From NCBI RefSeq assembly GCF_017355185.1, contig NZ_JADILJ010000023.1, forward strand, positions 1 through 58,452: 58,452 nt of DNA, in the 5' to 3' direction. The stretch comes from Rathayibacter sp. SD072 (GTDB lineage Bacteria; Actinomycetota; Actinomycetes; Actinomycetales; Microbacteriaceae). Made by a program: the position numbers and the translations under genes. This document shows positions 30,878 to 40,463 of the stretch, piece by piece; position 1 is the stretch's first letter, and the number at the start of each line of letters is the position of its first letter. A model generated the notes under the pieces. The model did no database searches. It was not told the origin of the DNA and saw nothing but the letters and a program-made list of their open reading frames with translations.

Positions 30878-31498
30878 CTACATCCGAGAGGCGAACTCGT
30901 CCACGACGGCGGCCGAGACGGCCTGCACGTCGGCGGTGGTCGGGCCGGGCTCGGCCACGAAGGCCGCCTTGCGGTAGTAGCGGAGCTCCCTAATGCTCTC
31001 GAGGATGTCGGCGAGGGCGCGGTGACCGCCGTGCTTCTTCGGCGCGTTGAAGTAGATCCGCGGGTACCAGCGGCGGGCGAGCTCCTTGATCGTCGACACG
31101 TCGACATTGCGGTAGTGCAGGTGCCCGTCGAGCCGCGGCATGAACTTGGCGAGGAACGCGCGGTCGGTGCCGATGGTGTTGCCGGCGAGCGGGGCGTGCT
31201 GCTCGCTCGGCACGTGCTTGAGGACGTACTCGAGCACCTGGTACTCGGCCTCGGCCACGCTCATCCCGGAGGGGATCTCCTCGAGCAGGCCCGAGGTCCG
31301 GTGCATGGTGCGGACGAAGTCGCCCATGCTCTCCAGCGCGGACGCGTCGGGCTTGATGACGATCGAGAGGCCCTCGTCGAGGGGCTCGAGGTCGAAGTCG
31401 GTGACGACGACGGCGATCTCGACGAGCTCGTCGACCGAGAGGTCGAGTCCCGTCATCTCGCAGTCGATCCACACAAGACGGTCGGGGGCGCTACTCAT
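30878..31498 (-). CDS. orn: Oligoribonuclease
   Basis: 3'-5' exoribonuclease of 206 residues that degrades 2-5 nt RNA fragments, including pGpG, to mononucleotides. DEDDh motifs: [10 protein letters not shown] (Exo I), [15 protein letters not shown] (Exo II) and the C-terminal [15 protein letters not shown] (Exo III with His and Asp). The length is typical. ATG 31498 is 7 nt after a TAGACT -10 box and no ribosome site is present, so the mRNA should be leaderless. tRNA-His lies 50 bp downstream on the same strand and could be co-transcribed. Confidence 0.96.
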   Translation of the reverse strand: MSSAPDRLVWIDCEMTGLDLSVDELVEIAVVVTDFDLEPLDEGLSIVIKPDASALESMGDFVRTMHRTSGLLEEIPSGMSVAEAEYQVLEYVLKHVPSEQHAPLAGNTIGTDRAFLAKFMPRLDGHLHYRNVDVSTIKELARRWYPRIYFNAPKKHGGHRALADILESIRELRYYRKAAFVAEPGPTTADVQAVSAAVVDEFASRM

Positions 31499-31505
31499 GC
31501 CGGGA

Positions 31506-31511
31506 AGTCTA
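31506..31511 (-). promoter_or_regulatory. -10 box of orn (leaderless)
   Basis: TAGACT on the minus strand with a 7-nt gap to the orn ATG. Confidence 0.5.
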
Positions 31512-31561
31512 TCCGCGGGCGCCGACACGGCGGCCTCGAGCGCCTCGTAGGATCGACTCCC

Positions 31562-31780
31562 GTGATGACGCTCGTCTGCTGGATCCTGATCGCCAACGCC
31601 GTGTGGAACGCGGTGGTCTGGCCGCCGTTCCTCCGTCGGGTCCGCAAGGATCCGCGTGCGCGCGACGCCTCGGGGCGCGCGACGACGTTCCTCCGCGTCC
31701 ACACGGTCCTCATCGGCGTCTCGCTGCTCCTGGCTGCGATCTCTCTCGTGGTCGGCGTCATCGGACTCGTCCAGGGCTGA
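31562..31780 (+). CDS. SCO4848-like small membrane protein
   Basis: A 72-residue protein (GTG) with two transmembrane helices, [20 protein letters not shown] at the N-terminus and [23 protein letters not shown] at the C-terminus, joined by a basic loop ([11 protein letters not shown]). The pattern of an N-terminal helix, WP-F, F-x-VH and a C-terminal helix resembles the SCO4848 family of actinobacteria, whose function is unknown. A TAGGAT -10 box at 31548-31553 puts the predicted start of transcription next to GTG 31562, so I use it rather than ATG 31565. Either codon changes the protein by one residue. Confidence 0.75.
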   Translation: MMTLVCWILIANAVWNAVVWPPFLRRVRKDPRARDASGRATTFLRVHTVLIGVSLLLAAISLVVGVIGLVQG

Positions 31781-31838
31781 CCCGCTCCGCGTCGCTCGCG
31801 GTCCTCGTGGGCGACCCCGGGTACTCTGGAGGACGGAC

Positions 31839-31911
31839 GCCCCCGTAGCTCAGCGGATAGAGCAGGAGCCTTCTAATCTCTTGGCCGCAGGTTCGATTCC
31901 TGCCGGGGGCA
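31839..31911 (+). tRNA. tRNA-Arg (TCT anticodon)
   Basis: A 73-nt cloverleaf. The acceptor GCCCCCG pairs with CGGGGGC, the D arm is GCTC/GAGC, and the anticodon loop CTTCTAA gives TCT for AGA codons. The T arm is GCAGG-TTCGATT-CCTGC. The anticodon stem (GGAGC against TCTCT) has a C-T mismatch at the pair closing the loop (31-39). No CCA is encoded. Confidence 0.95.
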
Positions 31912-31932
31912 CATCATCCGGGTCCGAGAACT

Positions 31933-31953
31933 TTCGAGCGGCGATCGCTCGAA
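31933..31953 (+). terminator. Hairpin after tRNA-Arg, possible terminator
   Basis: Perfect 8-bp arms TTCGAGCG and CGCTCGAA with a 5-nt loop, 22 nt past the tRNA. No U tract follows. The rest of the gap to 32134 holds nothing I can name. Confidence 0.45.
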
Positions 31954-32133
31954 GAGTCCGCGTCCCCGTGCGGTCTCGGCCGCGGCCCGACGGCCGCCCG
32001 CGTCCCGTGCTGCCGGGTGCGGCCACTCCTGCCCCCTGAAGGGTGGCGTGAAGTCCACTTCGCGCTCTAACACACTGCGATTTCCGGGGCAACATCGGCG
32101 TGTTTTCGAGGTTTGACCGTTCTGCTTGTCTGG

Positions 32134-32156
32134 GGACACCTAGTCTGGGGGTGTCC
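32134..32156 (+). promoter_or_regulatory. Promoter with operator-like dyad upstream of the 36-residue peptide gene
   Basis: Arms GGACACC and GGTGTCC are 9 bp apart, and the spacer contains the -10 candidate TAGTCT (32141-32146). A regulator bound to the dyad would cover the -10. A TTGACC at 32113 is too far (22 bp) to be a normal -35. Confidence 0.4.
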
Positions 32157-32191
32157 GGAATTACAACGACGTAACGAACGGAGGTACGACC

Positions 32192-32302
32192 ATGCTGCTC
32201 CTCGCCATTCTCGCTGGAATCGCGGTTGCGTGGACGATCATCGCGGCGCCCCTCGCCGTACTGGTCGGCCGGGTTGCGCGTGCACGTGACGCGCACAGCT
32301 GA
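32192..32302 (+). CDS. 36-residue membrane peptide
   Basis: A short gene with a strong ribosome site (GGAGG, eight bases before the ATG). It encodes MLLLAILAGIAVAWTII followed by AAPLAVLVGRVARARDAHS. One long transmembrane helix spans residues about 2-27, then a basic tail of about ten residues faces the cytoplasm by the positive-inside rule. A strong terminator follows 22 bp after the stop, so it is a self-contained transcript. I do not recognise a family. The own promoter, site and terminator make a real gene likely. Toxin-like or regulatory micro-peptides look like this, but no partner gene is seen. Confidence 0.7.
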   Translation: MLLLAILAGIAVAWTIIAAPLAVLVGRVARARDAHS

Positions 32303-32324
32303 AGACGTATGACCCGCACCAAGG

Positions 32325-32360
32325 AAAGGGCCCCGACCGCATCAGCGGTCGGGGCCCTTT
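32325..32360. terminator. Strong bidirectional terminator
   Basis: Perfect 16-bp arms (AAAGGGCCCCGACCGC and its complement) with a 4-nt ATCA loop. The A and T ends give short T runs on both strands. It separates the peptide gene from the convergent membrane-protein gene. Confidence 0.9.
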
Positions 32361-32375
32361 CTGCAGGACGGGCGG

Positions 32376-33266
32376 TCAGTCCGCCGGACGCGCGGTGGCG
32401 GTGTTGCGGGCCTCGTCCGGACGGTCGTCGTCTGCGGGCACCACGGCGGTCGGTGCAGCGGACTCCTGCTCGCGCTCGACCGGCGGGAGCTCCTCGACCG
32501 GGCGCTCGCGGGAGGGGACGTCGAGGCGGTCGACATCGGCCAGAAGTCGGCGCGTTTCGTCGTTCGCGGCGTTCTCGGACGCGGGCGGCAGGACGATCGT
32601 GGGCGGCGTGACCGGACGCTGGTAGTCGGTGGCGCCCTCCGTCGATCCGACGATCACGGGACCGGCCGGAGTGGTCCTCTCGGGCTCCGGCGCCGCCGTA
32701 CGGGTCGACGAGGGCGCGCCCGCGGCCTCTCCCTTCGGAGCCTCGCCCTTCGACGTCTCGCCCTTCGAGGTCTCCGAGAAGCGCCAGCGCTCGAGGTCCG
32801 CGAGGAACGCCTTCCGCGCCCGCCCGGGCTTGTCGCGCCACAGGACGAGACGATCGCGGAACTCGCCCACGCTCGCCTGGGTCTGGTAGCCGCCCGTCGC
32901 GGAGGAGTGCTTGAGATCGGCGAGTTCGTGGGCGGCCCAGTTGGCCGCGACTCCGGAGCCCTTGATGGGGAGCAGGCGCAGATGCGTCTCGGCCTGGGCC
33001 GACGCGCGGTCGCTCAGGATGCGCTCCGACTGGCTGAGCACGTTCCAGGCGGAGGCGTCCACGGCGGCATCGATGAGAGTCGCGATGACCGCGTTCTTGC
33101 GCTCGTGCTCCTGCTGCCGGATCAACCTGGCGATGGACGCCCGGAAGACGGCCGCCGTGATGACCACTCCGATCACCACCGCGAGCAGGATGATCGCGGC
33201 GAGGAACACCGACCGGTGCCCGTCCGTCGTCTGGATCCAGTTCACGAATTCGTTCCACCACTGCAT
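32376..33266 (-). CDS. Single-pass membrane protein of unknown function
   Basis: A 296-residue protein I do not recognise. It has a short aromatic N-terminus (MQWWNEFVNWIQ), one transmembrane helix at about residues 22-45 (VFLAAIILLAVVIGVVITAAVF) and a helical cytoplasmic domain (residues about 45-165) rich in Ala, Arg and Glu. The tail of about 130 Pro/Thr/Glu/Ala-rich residues is probably disordered. The tail holds a near-repeat ETSKGE-TSKGE-APKGE from a duplicated 15-bp unit around 32735-32780. Upstream codons in frame extend into the promoter region. It is divergently placed against nothing and ends at the bidirectional terminator. Confidence 0.75.
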   Translation of the reverse strand: MQWWNEFVNWIQTTDGHRSVFLAAIILLAVVIGVVITAAVFRASIARLIRQQEHERKNAVIATLIDAAVDASAWNVLSQSERILSDRASAQAETHLRLLPIKGSGVAANWAAHELADLKHSSATGGYQTQASVGEFRDRLVLWRDKPGRARKAFLADLERWRFSETSKGETSKGEAPKGEAAGAPSSTRTAAPEPERTTPAGPVIVGSTEGATDYQRPVTPPTIVLPPASENAANDETRRLLADVDRLDVPSRERPVEELPPVEREQESAAPTAVVPADDDRPDEARNTATARPAD

Positions 33267-33335
33267 GTGCCGAACGTTAGCCCGACCCTGCAACGGCGGG
33301 CCATCGCCGCGCCGACCGCCCGCCGATCGGCCGGA

Positions 33336-33572
33336 TCATGCGACCCGGAAGACCTCGATCGCGTCATCGACGCTCCAGAACTCGCCCAGCTGGGCGCCGG
33401 CGGGCATCCCCGCTCGCAGCAGTCGCGCGCGGTACTTCTCGCCCTGCGGATCGTCGACCAGCTCGATGTGGCCGACGATCGCGCCGGAGGCGGTGCTCAC
33501 CCGCCAGAGGCGCCCGTTCACCCGGGTCAGCCTCGGGGGAGTGCGGGTCGCGTGCAGAGTGGACAGGGACAT
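33336..33572 (-). CDS. Small hypothetical protein
   Basis: A 78-residue protein with no family I recognise. The sequence is mixed beta-like: RLWRVSTASGAIVGHIELVDD and EKYRARLLRAGMPAGAQLGEFWSVDDAIEVFRVA. The closing FWSVDDAIEVF is common in small DNA- or nucleotide-related actinobacterial proteins but is not diagnostic. ATG 33572 is preceded by AGGAGG seven bases upstream, a strong site that fixes the start. It stands alone, with the aldo/keto reductase gene upstream on the same strand. Confidence 0.75.
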   Translation of the reverse strand: MSLSTLHATRTPPRLTRVNGRLWRVSTASGAIVGHIELVDDPQGEKYRARLLRAGMPAGAQLGEFWSVDDAIEVFRVA

Positions 33573-33665
33573 CGGTTCCTCCTGCTCGGATCGGGGAGCA
33601 CCCACCGGCCGAGGTGCTCTCGCAGACTACGAGCGACCACCGACATCCCCGCCGGTCCCCGGGGA

Positions 33666-34673
33666 TCAGCGCAGAGCGGTCCCGTGCACGGCGAACTCCT
33701 CGATCGCGGCGGTCTCGGAGACGGTCAGCGGCCCGGCTGCCAGGGCGGCGACGTTCTGCTCGAGCTGCGCGACGCTCGAGGCGCCGATCACCGCGCTCGT
33801 CACCGTCGGCACCCGGAGGACCCAGCTCAGCGCGAGCTGCGCGAGCGTCTGGCCGCGACCCTCCGCGATCGCGTTCAGTCCGCGCGCACGGGCGAGGTAG
33901 TCCTCGTCGATCCGGTCCGAGGAGAGGAAGCGCGAGGTCGCGGCGCGCGATCCGTCCGGAACGGTCCCGTCGAGGTAGCGGTCCGTCAGGAGACCCTGCG
34001 CCAGCGGGGAGAACACGATGCACCCTGTGCCGAGCTCGTCGAGGACGGGGAAGAGGCCGTCCTCGATGTGCCGGTCGAACATGGAGTAGCGGGGCTGGTG
34101 GATCAGGAGGGGCACCCCGCTGGCTGCGAGAGCGGCCTCGGCGGCACGGGTCTGCTCGGGGTCGTAGTTCGAGATGCCGACGTACAGGGCCTTGCCCTGC
34201 TGGACGGCGGAGGCGAGCGCCCCCATGGTCTCCTCGATCGGCGTCTCGGGATCCGGGCGGTGCGAGTAGAAGACGTCGACGTAGTCCACGCCGAGGCGCT
34301 CGAGGCTCTGATCGAGGGAGGAGAGCAGGTACTTGCGCGAGCCCCCGTCGCCGTACGGGCCGGGCCACATGTCGTAGCCGGCCTTGGACGAGAGGACGAT
34401 CTCGTCGCGGTAGGGGCGCAGGTCCTCGGCGAAGATCCGGCCGAAGGCGGTCTCGGCGGCGCCGTAGGGCGGGCCGTAGTTGTTGGCCAGATCGAAGTGG
34501 GTGATGCCCAGATCGAAGGCGCGGCGCAGGATCGCGCGCTGGGTGTCGAGAGGGCGGTCGGATCCGAAGTTGTGCCAGAGGCCGAGGGAGAGGGCGGGCA
34601 ACTTGAGCCCGCTCCGTCCCACGCGTCGGTAGTCCATGGCGTCGTAGCGGTCGGGGGCGGCGTCGTAGCTCAC
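33666..34673 (-). CDS. Aldo/keto reductase (YghZ/Gpr-type)
   Basis: A 335-residue NADPH-dependent reductase close to YghZ, which reduces L-glyceraldehyde 3-phosphate and methylglyoxal. The tetrad is D and Y in HFDLANNYGPPYG, K in LSSKAGYDMWPGPYGDGGSRKYL and H in VDVFYSHRPDP. The WPGPYG-GSRKYL insertion is the mark of this subgroup and of potassium-channel beta subunits. GISNYDPEQ and LLIHQPRYSMFDR complete the barrel. GTG 34673 sits 6 nt after a TAGAGT -10 box, so it is probably leaderless. Confidence 0.93.
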   Translation of the reverse strand: MSYDAAPDRYDAMDYRRVGRSGLKLPALSLGLWHNFGSDRPLDTQRAILRRAFDLGITHFDLANNYGPPYGAAETAFGRIFAEDLRPYRDEIVLSSKAGYDMWPGPYGDGGSRKYLLSSLDQSLERLGVDYVDVFYSHRPDPETPIEETMGALASAVQQGKALYVGISNYDPEQTRAAEAALAASGVPLLIHQPRYSMFDRHIEDGLFPVLDELGTGCIVFSPLAQGLLTDRYLDGTVPDGSRAATSRFLSSDRIDEDYLARARGLNAIAEGRGQTLAQLALSWVLRVPTVTSAVIGASSVAQLEQNVAALAAGPLTVSETAAIEEFAVHGTALR

Positions 34674-34679
34674 TCCTGG

Positions 34680-34685
34680 ACTCTA
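34680..34685 (-). promoter_or_regulatory. -10 box of the aldo/keto reductase gene
   Basis: TAGAGT on the minus strand with a 6-nt gap to GTG 34673. The gap also reads CCAGGA, which is too close to the start to act as a normal ribosome site. Confidence 0.45.
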
Positions 34686-34794
34686 TGCCAGCCGCCCGCG
34701 GCCGCGGAATGCCTCGACGCGGCAGGGTGTTGACTCAGGTGACGCGCCCGGCGCCCCGGACGTGTCGCCGCGACAGGAAGTGAGTCACACGCAC

Positions 34795-35322
34795 ATGCGC
34801 ACATTCGTACTCGCCGGAGGATGCTTCTGGTGCCTCGATGCCGTCTACCGCGTCCTCGACGGGGTGAGCGACGTCGTCTCCGGCTACACCGGCGGATCCA
34901 CCGTCGATCCCGACTACGAGGACGTCTGCACGGGCCGCACCGGCCACGCCGAGGCCGTCGCCGTCACGTTCGACCCGGACGTCATCCCGGAGCAGGTGAT
35001 CCTGGACGTCTTCTTCACCCTCCACGACCCGCGTCAGCTCAACCGCCAGGGCAACGACGTCGGAACCCAGTACCGGTCGGCCATGTACTACTCCACCGAC
35101 GAGGAGAAGGAACTGTTCGAGGCCGCCCGCGACCGCGCGTCGGAGTGGTGGGACGGCTCGATCGTCACCGAGATCTCGCCGCTCGGCGTCTACTACCCGG
35201 CCGAGGACTACCACCAGGACTTCTTCGCCAAGAACCCGGGCCAGGGCTACTGCCTCGCCGTCGCCCTCCCCAAGGTGAACAAGATCCGCAAGTCGTACTC
35301 GAAGTACATCACCGCCTCCTAG
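34795..35322 (+). CDS. msrA: Peptide-methionine (S)-S-oxide reductase
   Basis: Repairs methionine-S-sulfoxide in proteins. The protein has 175 residues with the catalytic cysteine in AGGCFWCLDAVYR near the N-terminus, GYTGG, GHAEAVAVTFDP and the substrate region FFTLHDPRQLNRQGNDVGTQYRS. The usual resolving region is KNPGQGYC. I use ATG 34795; GTG 34780 in frame is an alternative because AGGAA lies just upstream of it, though too near for a standard site. There is no msrB fusion. The 170-bp gap to ssb contains an 8-bp inverted repeat (35420-35447). Confidence 0.93.
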   Translation: MRTFVLAGGCFWCLDAVYRVLDGVSDVVSGYTGGSTVDPDYEDVCTGRTGHAEAVAVTFDPDVIPEQVILDVFFTLHDPRQLNRQGNDVGTQYRSAMYYSTDEEKELFEAARDRASEWWDGSIVTEISPLGVYYPAEDYHQDFFAKNPGQGYCLAVALPKVNKIRKSYSKYITAS

Positions 35323-35492
35323 CGGTCCTCCCCAGGCGCTGATCCCGCCGCTTCTCCACAGACGTGCCCGTCTCCACCTCGGAGGCGGGCCCGCCGTCAC
35401 CACACTGTCCTCACGGCATCCGGGCGGTACCAGCCCCCTCCGCCCGGGTGCCGCTCCGGTCGCGACCGCGACCACCGACGAGAGGACACACC

Positions 35493-35996
35493 ATGACCGA
35501 CACCCTCACGCTCATCGGAGTCATCGGCACCGATCCGCGCAGCATCGACACCGCGAACGGCACGACGATGGCGAGCTTCCGCCTCGCCTCGGCGCAGCGC
35601 CGCTACGACCGCGCCGAGCAGCGCTGGGTCGACGGCGCGACGAACTGGTACACGGTCAACGCCTTCAACGGGCTGGCGGGCAACGCGCTCGCCTCACTCG
35701 CCCGCGGCGACCGCGTGGTCGTCACCGGCCGGCTCACCGTGCGCTCCTGGGAGAGCGGGGGCAAGTCGGGGACCGACGTCGCGCTGACGGCCGAGGGCAT
35801 CGGCCACGACCTCGCCTGGGGGACGACGCGGTACACCAAGACGGTCGGGCGCTCGGCTCCGGTGGCCGCTCCCACGGCTCCCGAAGCGTGGAGCGAGGAG
35901 GCGCCGAAGGCGGCCGGAGGGCCGGCGGGCGGGGACTGGGGAGCGGCGACCTCTCCGTCCGAGCCCTCGGTAGAATCGGTCGACGCCCCGTTCTGA
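35493..35996 (+). CDS. ssb: Single-stranded DNA-binding protein
   Basis: A 167-residue OB-fold protein. The DNA-binding core is residues about 1-112 (MTDTLTLIGVIGTDPR, TMASFRLASAQRR, NWYTVNAFNGLAGNALASLARGDRVVVTGRL). The linker is Pro/Ala/Gly-rich and the last residues VDAPF give the acidic-plus-Phe tip that recruits partner proteins. The ribosome site GAGG is seven bases before the ATG. It is not beside rpsF/rpsR/rplI, where the main ssb usually lies, so this may be a second copy used in repair or transformation. Confidence 0.9.
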   Translation: MTDTLTLIGVIGTDPRSIDTANGTTMASFRLASAQRRYDRAEQRWVDGATNWYTVNAFNGLAGNALASLARGDRVVVTGRLTVRSWESGGKSGTDVALTAEGIGHDLAWGTTRYTKTVGRSAPVAAPTAPEAWSEEAPKAAGGPAGGDWGAATSPSEPSVESVDAPF

Positions 35997-36040
35997 GCGG
36001 TGCGTCCGGCGCGAGATGCGCAGCCGTCGGAGGGAGCCGA

Positions 36041-36535
36041 GTGAGCACACGGATCGCGGTCGCCGATCGGGCAGGGCGTTTCGCCGCCGTCGTCGCGGCC
36101 GGTCTGCTCCTGGCGGGCTGCACCGCACCGGCCGCCCCCGAGCAGCCCTCGGCGTCGTCCTCGCCGCAGTCGACGAGCGAGGCCCCGCAGGCGCCCGCGG
36201 CCGCGGCGCTCGTCCCCGGCGGCACCGCCGAGGAGAACCTCCCCTACTTCGAGCAGGTCATCGACGCGGTCGTCGCGGCGGACGCCGAGGCGCCCGGCAC
36301 GAGTGTCGTGGATGCTCTCGTCGCCGGCGGCTTCGCGAAGGAGTCGATGCAGCTCACCGCCGACGAGACGTCGATCGGCCTGGATGCGGACACCGTCGTC
36401 GTCTCGGTGAAGCTGGGCGAGTCGTGCCTCCTCGGGCAGTACGGGCCCAAGAGCGACGGGGTCCACGCCGTCGTCGCGGCACCCATCGCCACGGGCGCCT
36501 GCCTGGTCGGTCGGACGGTCCCGCTCCAGGGCTGA
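36041..36535 (+). CDS. Putative lipoprotein
   Basis: A 164-residue secreted lipoprotein. The signal peptide is AGRFAAVVAAGLLLAGC with the lipobox LAGC and lipidated C27. A linker of about 35 Pro/Ser/Ala residues follows, then a compact domain (ENLPYFEQVIDAVVAADAEAPG, LVAGGFAKESMQLTADETSIG, VSVKLGESCLLGQYGPKSDG and TGACLVGRT). Two cysteines in the domain may pair. The domain is common in Microbacteriaceae but I know no function. GTG 36041 has GGAGGGAG upstream. It lies 44 bp after ssb on the same strand. Confidence 0.8.
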   Translation: MSTRIAVADRAGRFAAVVAAGLLLAGCTAPAAPEQPSASSSPQSTSEAPQAPAAAALVPGGTAEENLPYFEQVIDAVVAADAEAPGTSVVDALVAGGFAKESMQLTADETSIGLDADTVVVSVKLGESCLLGQYGPKSDGVHAVVAAPIATGACLVGRTVPLQG

Positions 36536-36698
36536 TCCGCGCGCTCCCAGCCGGTACCCTGGAGTCGGCCCGGGCCTCCGGTCACGCCTGCGCGCGCTGA
36601 CGAACGGAGGCCGACGTCCGGCCGAGGATCTCCCGGTCACGGGGTGGGTCCGGCGGAACGCGGGGCTCCGAGAACGTACGAGCGGTTGAGGGACAGAA

Positions 36699-38380
<1,682 letters not shown>

Positions 38381-38381
<1 letters not shown>

Positions 38382-38854
38382 TGCGCCTGCACGTCGCCAT
38401 CCCCCTGCGCTGGTCGGACTTCGACGCCTACGCGCACGTCAACAACGCCGAGATGCTGCGCCTGCTCGAGGAGGCGCGCATCCAGGCCTTCTGGCGGCCG
38501 GACTCCCCGGGCACGGCGGGGATGGCGACGGCGGTGCTCGATGCGCGACCCGGCGCGCGCACGATCAGCCTGATCGCCCGTCAGGAGATCGAGTACCTCG
38601 CTCCGATCCCGTACATGCGCGCCCCGCTCGACATCGAGATGTGGATCGGGCGGATGGGAGGCGCCAGCCTCGAGATCTGCTACGAGCTGTACTCGCCCGC
38701 CGGCGTCGAGCCCCGGGTGCTCTACACCAAGGCCGCGACCACGCTCGTCATGGTGACCGCGGCGACCGGACGGCCGGAGCGCATCCCCGACGAGCTGCGC
38801 GAGGTCTGGGCGCCGTACGTCGACGAGCCCGTGCAGTTCTCGAAGCGCGGCTGA
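38381..38854 (+). CDS. Hotdog-fold acyl-CoA thioesterase (4HBT/YbgC-like)
   Basis: A 157-residue thioesterase of the 4-hydroxybenzoyl-CoA type. The catalytic aspartate lies in IPLRWSDFDAYAHVNNAEMLRLLEEARI, with the HVNN motif that is diagnostic of the group. ISLIARQEIEYLAPIPY and DIEMWIGRMGGASLEICYEL complete the fold. The acyl-CoA substrate is not known. Its ATG overlaps the ettA stop (TGATG), which couples the two, although no functional link is known. It converges with a second, unrelated thioesterase gene 15 bp away. Confidence 0.9.
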
Positions 38855-38869
38855 GCGCGCGCGTCCCGC

Positions 38870-39736
38870 TCAGTGCAGCGGGACGCGCACCATGCCCTCC
38901 TGGGCGACGCTCGCGACCAGCAGGCCGTCGCGGGAGTAGATGCGGCCGAGCGAGAGCCCTCGGCCGCCCGATGCGCTCGGCGCCTCCTGGACGTAGAGCA
39001 GCCACTCGTCGACCCGGGCCGGACGGTGCCACCACATCGCGTGGTCCAGGCTGGCGATCCGCAACCCCGGGGTGACCCACGCCGCGCCGTGCCGACGGAG
39101 GGTCGACTCCAGGATCGTGTAGTCGCTCGCGTACGCGAGAGCCGCGCGGTGCAGCATCGGGTCGTCCGGCAGCGCGCCGAGGGAGCGCATCCAGACGCTC
39201 TGGTGCGCGACGCGATCCGGGTCGGCGCGCAGGTAGACGGGCTGCTCGACGTGACGCACGTCGAACGGCCGCTGGGTCGCCCAGAAGCTGCCGACCGGGT
39301 GGTCGACGCCCGCCAGGACGTCGGCCGTGCTCGGGAGCGACTCCGGATCGGGCACGCCCTCGGGCATCGGGGCCTGGTGGTCCAGCCCTTCGTCCTCCGT
39401 CTGGAAGGACGCGATCATCGAGAGGATCGGCGCACCGTTCTGGTAGGCCTGCGTGCGCCGGGTGCAGAACGAGCGTCCGTCGTGGATCCGGTCGACCGAG
39501 AAGGTGATGGGGAGGTTCACATCGCCGGGACGGAGGAAGTAGCCGTGCATCGAGTGCACGCTGCGCTCCTGGACGGTCCGACCGGCCGCGATCAGCGACT
39601 GCGCGAGGACCTGGCCCCCGAAGACGCGCCCCTCGGGCATCCACTGCGACGGACCCGTGAAGATGTCCTCGCTGGTCCGCGCCCCCGTGTCCGTCAGATC
39701 GAGCGCGGTGAGGAACGAGGACAGGGGATCGGGCAC
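38870..39736 (-). CDS. tesB: Acyl-CoA thioesterase II (TesB family)
   Basis: A double-hotdog thioesterase of 288 residues that hydrolyses medium and long acyl-CoAs. Both halves are visible: residues about 8-120 (EDIFTGPSQWMPEGRVFGGQVLAQSLIAAGRTV, MHGYFLRPGDVNLPITFSVD) and 160-288. The catalytic Asp is in ASLDHAMWWHRP and the Gln in VASVAQEGMVR. The GTG at 39736 is preceded by CGGAGG five bases upstream. It ends 15 bp from the YbgC-like gene and is divergent from the unknown gene at 39792 across 55 bp. Confidence 0.95.
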   Translation of the reverse strand: MPDPLSSFLTALDLTDTGARTSEDIFTGPSQWMPEGRVFGGQVLAQSLIAAGRTVQERSVHSMHGYFLRPGDVNLPITFSVDRIHDGRSFCTRRTQAYQNGAPILSMIASFQTEDEGLDHQAPMPEGVPDPESLPSTADVLAGVDHPVGSFWATQRPFDVRHVEQPVYLRADPDRVAHQSVWMRSLGALPDDPMLHRAALAYASDYTILESTLRRHGAAWVTPGLRIASLDHAMWWHRPARVDEWLLYVQEAPSASGGRGLSLGRIYSRDGLLVASVAQEGMVRVPLH

Positions 39737-39791
39737 GGTGCCTCCGGATGTCGGCGGGTGGGTCGAGCGGCGAGGTAAGTTTATCGATGCG

Positions 39792-40457
39792 ATGACTGCG
39801 TCCTTCTCCCTCGCCGATCCGCCCAGCCTCTCGGATCTGCGGGTCTTCCTCGGCCGATCCGCCCGCGTCGACGACGGCGCGGTGCGGCTCGTCGCCGACG
39901 ATCACGTCCTGGCCGCCTACACCGCGATCCTGCAGCCCCGCGGGATCCTCGACCGCTCCTCGACGGTCCTCGGGCTCCGCGTGTTCGCGCTCGAGCAGCC
40001 CGCCGGCTTCGACCGGGTGATCCCGATCCGCGCTCTCTCGGACCGCCTCGCGCGCCTGCAGTGGGAGCCGGGCGGAGCCGACGGCAAGCCGGTGACGCTG
40101 CCCGACGGCGACGACGCCACCGCGGGCGCCTGGGCCGGCATCGCGCCGCCCCGCGGCGGCTGGCTGCGACGGGAGCCGGTCGATCCGGTGTTCCTCGAGA
40201 AGGTGGCGCGCGACGGCATCGACGAGATCGCGGCGGCCGTGGGCTCGGCGACCGGTGAGCAGATCGTCGGCCGCGTGCGCTCCTCGGTCTGGGGACGACC
40301 GCTCGACGGGCTGGAGGACGTGCCGGCCGGCGCCGCCTTCGCGCTCTTCGCGCTGGGCTTCCTCGGTGCCGACGACCCGGTCGCCCTCCTCGAGAGCGGT
40401 CCGTGGCGGCGCCTCACCTCGCGTCGGGGGCACGTGCTGGTCCGCACCCCCGCGTAG
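39792..40457 (+). CDS. Hypothetical protein
   Basis: A 221-residue cytoplasmic protein without a family I recognise. It is rich in Ala, Arg, Asp and Gly and shows alternating strands and helices (LRVFLGRSARVDDGAVRLVADDHVLAAYTAILQPRG, then VLGLRVFALEQPAGFDRVIPIRALSDRLARL). No catalytic motif, signal peptide or membrane helix is visible. The C-terminal half holds a helical region (FLEKVARDGIDEIAAAVGSATGEQIVGRVRSSVW). A TAAGTT box at 39776-39781 predicts a leader of only a few bases. The close divergent pairing with tesB hints at a shared region of control. Confidence 0.75.
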   Translation: MTASFSLADPPSLSDLRVFLGRSARVDDGAVRLVADDHVLAAYTAILQPRGILDRSSTVLGLRVFALEQPAGFDRVIPIRALSDRLARLQWEPGGADGKPVTLPDGDDATAGAWAGIAPPRGGWLRREPVDPVFLEKVARDGIDEIAAAVGSATGEQIVGRVRSSVWGRPLDGLEDVPAGAAFALFALGFLGADDPVALLESGPWRRLTSRRGHVLVRTPA

Positions 40458-40463
40458 TCCGGC

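Noticed and set aside
31850-32296. Minus-strand protein overlapping tRNA-Arg
   Set aside because: The frame includes the tRNA and the leader of a better-supported peptide gene, and has no ribosome site.
35420-35447. Terminator between msrA and ssb
   Set aside because: Only 8-bp arms, no T tract and too close to the ssb promoter region; it could equally be an operator, so no call was made.
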